A DNA stretch of 64,000 bases from positions 15,762,487-15,826,486 of the forward strand of contig CM060696.1 of NCBI GenBank assembly GCA_030686995.1, in the 5' to 3' direction. Below the pieces are notes generated by a model. That model did no database searches. It was not told where the DNA came from and was given only the letters and a program-made list of their open reading frames with translations. This document shows positions 13,763-24,337 of the stretch, piece after piece (the stretch's first letter is position 1; every line of letters starts with the position of its first letter). Both the position numbers and the translations under genes were made by a program. The DNA comes from Artemisia argyi. Taxonomy: Eukaryota; Streptophyta; Magnoliopsida; Asterales; Asteraceae.

Positions 13763-16695
13763 ATGACATCATCCTACTACTTTATCGCCTCCACCTCTAC
13801 AACCAGCACAACACCTCTCATAAACCCTAACAATAATAAATTCCCCAATTCCTTAAACCCTAGTAGAAGAACAAAACCCAACTCTTTCACTTGCTTTGCT
13901 GCTAAACAAGGCCCACCTGTCAAGAAACAACAACGTAGGTCGAATAATAGTGCTAATAACAAGAATAAGCCACCTGTTAATAATAAGAATAAGAACAATA
14001 GCAAAAATGGGTTTAATAAGGGTTTTGGTGTAAATGATGAGGATGAAAATGAGGAGGAGGGTTTTGAGGAGGAACAAGTTGGTTCGAGTGGGAGGAAAGG
14101 TAAAGGGAAAGTGAGGTATCAGCCTTTGCCGTTGCCGAAACCGCCTGCCGGGTTTTTAGTTGATGATCAGGGAAGGGTCGTTGCTGTTTCGGATAGGCGT
14201 ATTGCTACCATTGTATGTTTTCTAATGTTCTTATCTTGTTATAGTGCTGATTAGTAAAACTGCTTATTGCGTTTAGATGAAACACTAGTAACATTGCTTA
14301 GGATCGCTTATCCCCACTATTTGATGTCAATTGTCCCATAGACGTATTTGCTAACATTGTTTGTATTTTTCTCTATCCATCATTTCTTATATGCAATAAA
14401 CACTTACTATGATAGTATTATAGGTTGTGATTTTATTAAAGATATGCCTAGTTTTGGTTCCAGTAGAATAACTTTCAAATGCGTAACTTAAGTGATGTTA
14501 GGGAATTTGTACACTTGTTTAACCTATGTGATTTAATAATGTAGGTGAAAAGAAATGGGTCATTCATACCCTTTAAGAATCGGTCAAGGTAGACTAAACT
14601 GTGTTTGACCTCCTAAAGAGCTTAATTAAGATTAAGTGTTATGGGGTTATTTGAATTATGAATAGCAAATAAGCCCCCCTCTTTTTCGGCTTATAAGCTT
14701 ATCAAGTGTGGACTTATATAAACCATACGCTGAATTTGATAAGCTCATAAGCCGATAAAGTGTGCTTACGACTTGCGAGCTTTTAAAAAATCATATAAGT
14801 CCATAAGCCGGCAAAATAAGCTAATTCAAACACCCGCTTGGCTACTGCAAGCTCACGCTCTGCTGTATTTGTTAAGTACTATTACATTTGCCTCTTATTC
14901 TCTATGTGAGAGAATCGCTTGAAGTATAAGATGTGGATCTGTCAATCATATCCAAAACTGAAAGAACCTTCTGGAATTCAGTTGTTGTTTATATATGTGA
15001 AATTCTCAGACTATGTAGTCATTAATCGTCATGAGTCATGACATCTGATTTGCAACATATTAAATTGTGAAAACTCATGCACAGGTTGATCCAGCGAATA
15101 ATTTTCCACTAGAATGTGTTATCAGACGAGTTTTTAGAAGTTCACAAGGAGATGAATGTATGCTGCTGTGCCCTATTGATACGTAAGTAAACATTGCACT
15201 TAGATATTAAAAAGACATGAAGTTATTAGTCTATTATGTTTTTAATCACTCACTCATTTGTGGCTTCTGCAGGCCTGTTCAGATACTGAAGAGCACAAAC
15301 TTTGAGGGATGGTCAGCTGTATGTATTTTGATACTTTTAGGCTTTTAGCACCTTTCTAATACCAGCCAAGCTTCATATTTCCAGTTAATATTGTACTTCT
15401 AAGTTTTGAACATATTTGCATAACTTAAAACTGGAAAAAGGCCTGACCTTGTTAGTGTTACTTTTTGGAAAAACCCGTATTGGAAAACCGAAAGCATTCA
15501 AGAGCTCAATTCCTTTCACTCCTGTAGTATCTTATTGCTTGGATGCCAATGCGTTTTAGTTGGCCTTTGGATTTAAGCGTGATAAATTATGTACTGTGTA
15601 TGGAGTATGAGTACATGGTATTTAAAATTGTTTGTCTTAACAACTTTGAAATTTTTTATCGGAAGGAAGCTAGTCATCTGAGCAAGTGAATACAATTATT
15701 GGGAATTTGGATTAGTGTTCTACTTTTTTGGTTGCCTTTGAAATTTGGATAACTGTAATTTAAATAGTTTGGATCAGATGACAAATCTAAGTTGATTTAA
15801 CTGGATAGACTTAAAACGAACTCATGATTCCTGTTTTCACCTATATTTTGGTGCCAATTGTCATACACCTGTTCTTGGCTCTCCAGTGGACCAACCTATA
15901 TGGTTTTAACTCAAAAATCATCTTCTGGAAAAACAATCAGTGCGTAAATATCTAAAACTGTCTTTAGATATTTGTAGTCTGTAATTTAGCTGCTTCTACT
16001 ATTACCTACCCAAACACTAAGGAAGTTTTCTAAACTTATTAGGATCAAAAGGAATTGTGATAACATGCTATGTATCAAAAATTGATTACCATTTTATAAT
16101 TACTCAGCGAATAATGGGCCTTAAGTACATTTTCTCTGACTATTGGTTAGCCGATCTACATTAAACTTGTTCATCCTTTCATTTGATAGCTCTTGGTTTC
16201 TGAATTCCACTTGAAGTTTCTGGCTGCGTAAGTTGTAGGTGGAAACAGCAAGTTACTTTTTGAAATCTTAGATGATTGTATGTTGCATAAATCTTTGTTT
16301 ATTCGTGACTTTTAGGCTTAGATGTCAAACTATTCCCAAATGAGCTTGTGAACATCTAGACTAGTCCTTCACATAAAGCTCAGTAACTCACATCACTGTT
16401 AATTAGCCGTGATTTGGGGATAATTTGACTGTGAGGCTATGAGTTAGGCATGATTATATTTTACTTAATTTGATTACTTGTTCATGGTGTACTCCATACA
16501 TATCTGTCTTACTCTCATTATTACACATGATACCACTTATGCTCTATCACTTACGTACTCTAGTATTTGCATGTATTTTTTAGGTTAGTGATGATGAGGT
16601 TGAGTCAATCCTGCCTACCGCTTCCTATGCGCTTGCCAAGATACACATGCATCTGGTCTATAGTGGGTATGTTTGGTGGCATTCTTATTGGTGTT

Positions 16696-16739
<44 letters not shown>

Positions 16740-19700
16740 CATTAGTTTATATGATGAATCTATTTGTATATCGTTATCATTTAAGCTTTTTCTCCATGTC
16801 AATCAAGGTTCTGCTATACAGCACGTGGAGGATTTTGCTACACTGAGGATGATATATTTGAATGTCGCACAGGTAATGCTATGTCTTTAACTATTATACA
16901 CAATTAAATATATGAGCTCGTTATCAATGATTCAATGTTATTGTGTTCCATGCGAAGATGCAATTTTTTATGAGAATTATCCACGTCTAAGAGTTTATTA
17001 CTCGGTACTATTTATGGCAACTGAATGCAACCAATGTATTTTTCTGTAAAGATCTAGAAGTGTATGTTCATGATAGATATGCCATGCAGATCTTTTTTAA
17101 CATGTAGGTTTTATCTGTCACTACCATGTCGTTGGTTGTAATTGATAAAGGCAAGTTTACTATATTTAGGATTATAATTATAATCATAATTATAGTAGCA
17201 TTTACTTAATTATCACAAACTGTATACAACCTGATTTGTTCAGATATATAAAGTGTAGTTCAAGGCAATCACTTGGGTCGCGTAGTCCCCCATGTCAATC
17301 TCAGGCTAGCCACTTTACGTGCACCTTTGCCTGTGTCGACGAGTGATAGAGAGACTGCTATAGATAACTTGTGGATCAGCCCAATGGGCCTGAATCATGG
17401 AAAGTTTACTATAGGAAGAGATTTAAGGGTGGGACAAGTGTAGGTTAAAGATAAGAGTACGAGGGAATAATTTGTATTGGAGATTAGGGAAGTAAAGAGA
17501 ATATCTGATAGGATATTTGCTGAACATTTGGCTGCTAGCTTGGGCAAAGACTTCCCTCATATGGCTGGGTTCTTTTTCTGATTATGTTTATCATTTTTCA
17601 AGCTATTTACTAAACCTTTATACACGTGCCTTCATATTTATTCTATTTGTCCAATTAGCTGTTATGGATTCTGTCAACGAGGCTTTTGTGTTTTCCGGTA
17701 AGGCGCTCCTGTGAGACGAGTCACTATTGACTGTCAAACCCAGTTGAACTTTAAAAATTATTTTTGTAAGAAGTTATCTCCCTGATGTTTGGAAGTCTTC
17801 TAATATAAAGATGAAAATTTTGGGTCCACTTTTAATAGAAATATACGATGCCTTATTAAATGCCCCAACATCATTGTGTGACTAATCTTCTGCCACAACA
17901 ACACAAATCCTTTGTCTTTAGTGTACTTACTTTCCGCGAGAAAAGTCATATGATAACTTGGAGAAGGTAATCATTATTCGAGAAAAGTCATATTTTGTGT
18001 CTGGTCAACTGAATGGGAAGCCATAAATCTATTTTGACTTTACCGTGTCCAGGAGTTCTTTTTCTTGGCAATGTTAACATTTTTCTGTTTTTCCCCTTTC
18101 AGTCTATGCTCGTATACTATGTTTCTATATCGAGTTGTGTGATATGAACCATCTGGAAAATTTAACCACCTCACTTCACTTGGGCTCTCCTTTTTGCGCC
18201 TCACATATGCAATGTTGGTCACCTTAGTTGCTCCCGCGGTCTTTAACTACCATACTTCGATTTTTATTATTTACCGTTTCAGTATTAACTGATTCAAGAT
18301 CTATAATTTTGTACCGACGGCCCTTCAGCCTAGTGGTATGTGGGTGACCAATCAACCAAGAGATTGTTGGTTCAAGTATGAGTTGAGATATACGTGTGAT
18401 GTGTGGCATTAGGTGTATAATAGGTGTGTGAAATTTGTTTATAGGAAAGGAAAAAGGACCACTATTATGCATCTAGTAAGGGTGCTTTTCATGTACTTGA
18501 ATCTACAATTGTCCTATCACTTTTATTGCATTAATGATTCTATTCATTTTTGTGTTTGCATATGTTGAATTATTTACACATGACATTTCTGCAGATGATG
18601 GTCAAGATTTGGATGGCTTACCAACTGAAGGCGTAGAAATAACATGCTTTCAGCTGGTACGTTTTATGATATCATTCAATCCATTTTGTAGTTTTTGAAT
18701 GAATTCATAAATCTATGTTATGCATAAACTGCTATATCATATAGTTAATGACATTGGGAAACATTTTGCACCTCATAGGATGTTGATTTTTGCCCCCTCT
18801 TTGATTTTAACCGTGTATTTTCGATAACATATACATATTTAAATATTGCAGACCTATCACCAACATTGTTTCTACTTGTACTAATCTTTAACTTTCTTGG
18901 AGGTGGTTAATATGCTGTTTTCACCACATCTAAACATAAATCAACAAATCCTTATGAGGATCAAATCAGTAACATATGACTTACATCCTTCTTGTATATG
19001 AAATCTTATATTAATTCTATTTTCCAAGCAGGATGGTTCTCATTACATGATCTACACACCATCTGATCCACTTTTGTTTGTAGCTGTTAAGGTATACTAG
19101 AAATTCAGCCTTTGCCTCGCTTTCTTTTTTCCACAAAGCCTCTTGGTATTGCTATATGGAAGTGTTACAAATTTACTAGATAGAAACAACTGTTTTTTCC
19201 ACTTAGGAAGAAACAAATGTAGAACGCTATCTATGTTTGTTTCTATTCCTTCTCATTACTCATTCAGTTATTCTTGAATCTACAGGATGGCAATGGCCAA
19301 TTACGAATTGCTGATGATGTAAGCATTCCATTTTTATTAACGTATCATTATATTCAGTTGCCTTTGTAATTTAAGTTTCTAATATATCATTTATATCGAG
19401 TAAGATATGAAGCGCTATGGTCTAATGTCACTTAGTAGCATATTATGTATTAAGGGGACGTAGGTATGTAATAAACGTTGTCACACTAGTTAGGAATCTG
19501 GATGCGAGTAAGTATTTAGTTAGTAGCATGAATGTCTATACACGTTATGTGTATGTATATATAGATGATTGTATGTATTACCACAAGCTACTCAAATAAG
19601 AAACGGACTTCTTTCTAAACTTAAGACTGCCATTCTTAAAACAGGAGGTGCTTGAGGACCCTTTGACAGTAAGTGCAATAGATGAGGAAACCGAGTTTAA

Positions 19701-19838
19701 TGCTTTGGTGGTAAGTGTGTTTTTTTTCCTACATGTTGATAGCTTTATAGCCTGATTTATACATACCAACTTAATTTGCATATACTTTTGCAGGAAGAAG
19801 AGGCTGCTCTGTTAGAATCACTACTGGGGAAGAGTTAG
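13763..19838 (+). CDS. Chloroplast-type DUF3727 (with DUF1292-like region) protein
   Basis: Ten exons with consistent phases: 13763-14212, 15085-15182, 15273-15318, 16584-16666, 16808-16872, 18595-18656, 19032-19091, 19286-19318, 19645-19710 and 19794-19838 (TAG). They give 335 aa. The first 45 residues are Ser/Thr/Asn-rich with few acids, like a plastid transit peptide. An Asn/Lys-rich then acidic linker follows (about residues 50-110), then the conserved body: ECVIRRVFRSSQGDECMLLC, IDTPVQIL, FCYTARGGFCYTEDDIFEC, HYMIYTPSDPLLFVAVKDG and an acidic C-terminal helix. The body matches the cyanobacterial/plastid DUF3727 family as I know it. The biochemical role is not established by sequence; a stromal or thylakoid-assembly role is only inferred from the targeting. 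The first ATG of exon 1 is used. Confidence 0.88.
14644..14835. mobile_element. MITE-like palindrome in intron 1 of the DUF3727 gene
   Basis: The ends read GGGTTATTTGAATTATG and (inverted) GCGGGTGTTTGAATTAG, with inner inverted 'cggcttataagctt' and 'cataagccg' motifs. It resembles the larger palindrome at 62692-62919. No clear target duplication was read. Confidence 0.5.
16698..16739. repeat. Poly-T tract
   Basis: About 42 T in a row in intron 4 of the DUF3727 gene. Confidence 0.9.
18305..18480 (+). mobile_element. SINE-like element in intron 5 of the DUF3727 gene
   Basis: A tRNA-like A-box region (CTAGTGGTATGTGG) is followed about 45 bases later by a B-box-like GGTTCAAGT, the usual RNA polymerase III promoter spacing of plant SINEs. 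The 3' end is not sharply defined. Confidence 0.45.
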
Positions 19839-20261
19839 CAGCTTTTATGAAAATACTATAATCAAGGAACTTAGTTTACTCAAAATTTGTTATTGTAGAT
19901 GCTTATGAAAACAAACCCGGTTTCATTGTGTTCTTTAAAAATCAATATCATCTGTATATATTTGGTGTAATAGGCTTCTTATGTGGTCAAGTACCACGTT
20001 TGTAGGTTTCATATCTGCATGCTTTTTTGGTGTCAAAATTTTTCAATCATTCGTGTTTGCCTTCTCGCCAACTCATTTAGGTCAGCAAAATATTGCAAAC
20101 AGTCAAGTTATGGATCATGGTCTTGTACTAAACTAGCTAATTATGATGTAATTATCGATTGGCAAATGAATCATCACAAACAAGAGTAAAATAAATGGAG
20201 TTACACTCCATTCTATGGTATGTCAAAAGTTACAAAAGCTGTTTACAGTATGACATGGGTA

Positions 20262-20925
20262 ACTTGCACTTTAGAGCACACGGTGTTCAGCTTGTTGTAG
20301 CTCGCCGTGCCAACGTGGCACCCTTTTCGTGCCTCGCCATGACACCCCCTTACTTCGCCATCCCTTGCCATTAGGAGCCTTGTCGTCTGCACGGCGAAGC
20401 AAATGCCTGACATTGTGGGGCCCAAATCAATATAAACGGTTTGTATTTTGTAAAAACTAGCGTTTGCACCTTTATTTATTTATTTATTTATTATTTTTTA
20501 TTATTTTTCTTTTTTAATTGGTTTGATTGTGTTGAAGAAGACGCGGGGACACCATTGTTGAAGAAGATGCAGAGGCGAATAGCAAAGAGAGGCGGAAGAG
20601 ATAAACCCATTGGGTTTTAAAATGGTGTTTTTCGTAAAATGGGTTTTAAAAGAAAAATCCCATTGATCAAACTTTCGTAAAATGGTGTTTTTAATAATGA
20701 ATTTTTGTGTTGTATTGTATTTTTTTTAATGAAATAAATTTAGTTTATTTGGAATTTTGAATAAAAAAAAATAAAGTTGTAAGTGGTGGACCCAAAATGA
20801 GTAAGTTGGTGTTAGTTGTGAGTGAAGGGGGTGTTAGTTATGGATGTTTGTTATAGTGATGTGGCACCCTGTGGGTCCCGAATAAGTAAGTTGGGTATGT
20901 CATGGCACCTAGTGCTCTTAGTTTA
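20262..20925. mobile_element. Possible DNA transposon or MITE with TIR-like ends
   Basis: The left end GCACTTTAGAGCACACGGTG and the inverse of the right end (AACTAAGAGCACTAGGTGCC) are similar. The block contains 'cgtgccaacgtggcaccc' inverted motifs near both ends and AT-rich filler. No clear target duplication was read. Confidence 0.35.
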
Positions 20926-21318
20926 CACTCGAGGGCTGTTTTTGTCATTATGCAAACATGCAGTAGTAACCGTTAAATTATGGATAAACTCTTGTTATGT
21001 TTTACTGATAAGGTATTTATGCACTATAAAACCTCATAAACCTTAAGAGACCTACGTCTACAGATAGAATCAGACCTGGAAACATAATTATCATTTAACA
21101 GTCTCGCAATTCGAGTAGCGAAATCACAAAAGTACAACTTGAGTGGAAAACTAATTTTATGAAGAAAACATTTGATACAAGCATATACAAATCTTCAAGC
21201 AACAATGGAAGCAAAACAAACATCAAAGGTCGTGGTTGATAAAAACAGCATCTTTGACTAGAGGTTTTTTTTTTTTATTATTTTTATTAATTTTTTTTTT
21301 CACATTTAGTCACTCAAA

Positions 21319-21319
<1 letters not shown>

Positions 21320-21402
<83 letters not shown>
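21320..21402. repeat. (ATT)n microsatellite
   Basis: About 27 uninterrupted TTA/ATT units followed by a poly-T run. Confidence 0.95.
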
Positions 21403-21403
<1 letters not shown>

Positions 21404-21435
21404 TTTTTTTTTTTTCACATTTAGTAACTCATTTT

Positions 21436-21600
21436 TTTTAATAAGTTCATTAATTAAGGTTTCAAATCGTTACACATTCAGTCAACTTCATTGACTATTT
21501 ATGTAATTTTAGCAAAACCACGATGACCTTTTATGTAACGCAATTGGATTGGATCTGTAACGACTTGAAACCTTAATGACTGAATTTATCAAAAAAAAGT
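21436..21600. repeat. Inverted-repeat (MITE-like) block
   Basis: 'ttaaggtttcaaatcgttac' is matched by an inverted copy 'gtaacgacttgaaacctta' about 100 bases on. It lies directly left of the MULE-type MITE. Confidence 0.5.
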
Positions 21601-21612
21601 TCAGTGACTAAA

Positions 21613-21948
21613 GAGAAAGTCTAAAATACATCCCCGTGGTTTGCCCTAATCCCGCTTTACATCCTCGTGCTTTTTTTTGGAACAAAACCATCCACCGTTA
21701 GTAAAGTTGGCACAAAAACATCACTACGTTAGTAATATCAGTTAATGAGGACTAATGATGCAAATGATTTTCCATTATCTCCTAACAAGAGTTAAAATAT
21801 TTGCATCGTTAGTCCTCATTGAGTTAAAATAAAGTAGTATGTTTTTGTGCCAACTTTACTAATGGTGAATGGTTTTGTGCCAAAAAAAAGTACGAGGATG
21901 TAAAGCGGGATTAAGGCAAACCACATGGATGTATTTTGGACTTTTCTC
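21613..21948. mobile_element. MULE-type MITE with long TIRs and 9-bp TSD
   Basis: The element starts GAGAAAGTCTAAAATACATCC and ends with the inverse (GGATGTATTTTGGAC, then TTTTCTC). The inverted arms extend about 150 bases, including 'aatcccgctttacatcctcg' and 'aaagttggcacaaaa'. Perfect 9-bp direct repeats GTGACTAAA flank it (21604-21612 and 21949-21957), the size typical of Mutator-like elements. A related half copy lies at 57560-57775. Confidence 0.8.
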
Positions 21949-22290
21949 GTGACTAAATGCGAAAAAACCGATAGATAAACTATAATGACCATTTATGTAA
22001 TTTACTCATTATTTTATTTGGGATTCAGATTATAACTTTTTTGGAGATTCAGATTATAACTTTTGTTGGGGATTACAAAAGTGTAAAAGGATACATATGA
22101 ATCATAGCGGATTGTTAGACTGGGCACATCAGTAACCTTCAACGATTTTCATTTTGCCTGCTTTTTTTCTCCAGTGACCTACAAACGACTTTTTACCACA
22201 CTAAAGCGACTTTCATCTATTTTTTTCCCCAACTTTTTTCAACTAACAAGATTTAATTTCATTACATATTTTAAAGACCAAATTTACAAA

Positions 22291-22292
22291 TA

Positions 22293-22337
<45 letters not shown>
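22291..22337. repeat. Poly-A tract
   Basis: About 47 A in a row. No retroposed gene was recognised beside it. Confidence 0.9.
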
Positions 22338-22338
<1 letters not shown>

Positions 22339-22339
22339 A

Positions 22340-23240
22340 CTTAACGGCCCAAAAAAAATTACAACACACATTTACCTGTAAAAAAGAAAAGAAAAAAAAA
22401 AACTTCATCTTCAACGTTCAACACATACTACATACACATTGAAAACACACACACTGACAGTCTGACATATACTGCATACACATTGAAAACACACACTACA
22501 CACACTGAAAACAAACACTAAACACAAAAAAGAAAAAAGAAAGCGGGAAAGTTTTATTGTTTTGTGTTTGTGTTAATCGATCTTATACTTGGGGGAAAAA
22601 AATTGCCGGCCGACCGAAACCCCACATCAAGGTTGGCCGATGACCTAAGTGCCTGAATCGGTCGACTACGGACTACCGAACTGGTGGGCTCAGCTTTATA
22701 GAAGTGAAAGCAATTTTTATTTTTTATTTTATTTTATTTTATTATTATTTTTTTAATATTATGACTAGACTGGTTCAAAACTTGAAATATTACATAAAAG
22801 GTATATAAATGTTGTTGTATGGATGAAAAAATCTGATCCGAAATGAAATTGGTCCAAACTTGGCAGAGAGTCTTTAAAATACTTGAGAAAAACTAGACCG
22901 AGACCGGTTAGACTAGAAAAACTAATAATGTTTTTGACTTATTAAACTGGTTTGTTTGTGAACCGAATGAAGACCGATTAAAAAGACCGTTAGAGCTTAT
23001 GCGTTTATGTAAAAATTATAAAGCTAATAAGCTCAATTTTGGTGACTTATTATCTTCGCACCTCAACTAAATTATAAACTCATATTGATAAACTTATAAG
23101 CCATAAGCTTTATTAACATTTTAATTTTTACATAAGCTTGTAAACACCACAAATAATAATCAAGTAATTTTAAATAAAAACATAGTACGGAGTAATTGTT
23201 AACTCCTGATTTTAAAATTTTATAGTACTACTACAAAGTT
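22340..23240. other. AT-rich intergenic stretch
   Basis: It contains 'cacattgaaaacacaca' direct repeats (22430-22520) and a weak inverted repeat around 22990-23140 ('gtttatgtaaaaattataaagct' type arms). No coding exon was recognised. Confidence 0.5.
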
Positions 23241-23573
23241 TAGGGATAAGCACTTAGACCCGAATCCCGAAACCGAACAGGAATCGTACCGAAACTGTAT
23301 CGATTCTGATATACGGTATGGTATCGAGATTACAAAATAAGGTGAAAAAAAATTGGAACCATTAATTCGGTACGAGACCGGTACCAAATCGGGAAATTCC
23401 AGAAAAAAACGGGGAAAACCCGATTTTCTGATACCGGTATAGGTAACGATACTGGTACCGATATCCGAATCCCGTTTGGTACGATACCGGTATCACTAAT
23501 TTATGCTCGAGAAAAAATCGGTACCACTAATTCTGTACGAAATCGGTACGAGACGGTACCATGCTCATCCCTA
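23241..23573. mobile_element. hAT-type MITE with perfect 8-bp TSD
   Basis: The ends are TAGGGATAAGCAC and (inverted) TAGGGATGAGCAT; the interior repeats 'ggtaccgatat'-type motifs. Perfect 8-bp direct repeats ACAAAGTT flank it (23233-23240 and 23574-23581). Confidence 0.85.
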
Positions 23574-23620
23574 ACAAAGTTAAAACAGTCCCAATTTTAG
23601 TAGGATCCTATCTTTAAAAC

Positions 23621-23692
23621 GTTTAATAAAAAAGGTTTAGAAATCCTAGATTATAAATATAAATCCCTATATCAAACTCTCACGAGCATAGT
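23621..23692 (+). repeat. Upstream copy of the duplicated glucosidase II core promoter block
   Basis: About 70 bases including 'ggtttagaaatcct', the TATA-like TATAAATATAAATCCC and 'atcaaactctcac'. They recur as a direct repeat at 24158-24229, immediately upstream of the gene. Confidence 0.75.
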
Positions 23693-24157
23693 TGTCAGGA
23701 TCCCGATTTTGATCTCAGGATGTTTCGATTTTACGATACTGCAAAGCAAAAACGATCCGGATCTTACATAGGATCTTTGAAAGCTTAAGATCTTATAGGA
23801 TCCCGATCTTGAGCATAGAATCTTAAGATCTAATCCGATCCGATCTTACTTTTCTCGGATAACAAACTAAAAAACTGCAATTTTATGGATTATTTTTTAT
23901 AGAATTTAAAAAACAACATGTTAATCTTATTGAACATTTCATAATCATAATTTATGACAACATTTTGATGCAACATTCATATAATTTTGTTTTTATAATA
24001 TATAATAATTTGTAAATTTGTATAATATTACAAAAACTATTAAGAAAATAACATTATAGTAGGATCTTACGAACTCGATCCGATCTTATAATCACGATCT
24101 TGCAAAGATGAAAACGATCCTGGATAAGATCCCGAGATCTTGAAAACCTTGAAAACC
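23687..24157. mobile_element. Likely non-autonomous hAT-like element rich in GATCC/GATCTT
   Basis: The left end CATAGTTGTCAGGATCCCGA and the inverse of the right end (CAAGGTTTTCAAGATCTCGG) are similar; subterminal 'ggatcttacata' type repeats occur in both halves. It sits between two copies of a promoter block, so no ordinary target duplication is visible. Confidence 0.5.
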
Positions 24158-24229
24158 TTGATAAAAAGGTTTAGAAATCCTACATTATTATAAATATAAA
24201 TCCCAGCATCAAACTCTCACAAGTCCACT
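24158..24229 (+). promoter_or_regulatory. Core promoter of the glucosidase II alpha gene
   Basis: TATAAATA at 24189-24196 lies about 140 bases upstream of the ATG at 24338, followed by a C/A-rich, 5' UTR-like leader. The whole block is a direct duplicate of 23621-23692. Confidence 0.6.
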
Positions 24230-24337
24230 CTTGCACCTTCTCTACTCCCCCAAAGACAAACAAAAAACCTATTCCATCATTTCACACACAAAACCCCCAA
24301 TTCTTAACCTTATTATTATGATCACAACACCACTACC

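Noticed and set aside
16567..16890. 107-codon ORF spanning a poly-F run
   Set aside because: Chance read-through of the poly-T tract in an intron; the real exons on both sides use another frame.
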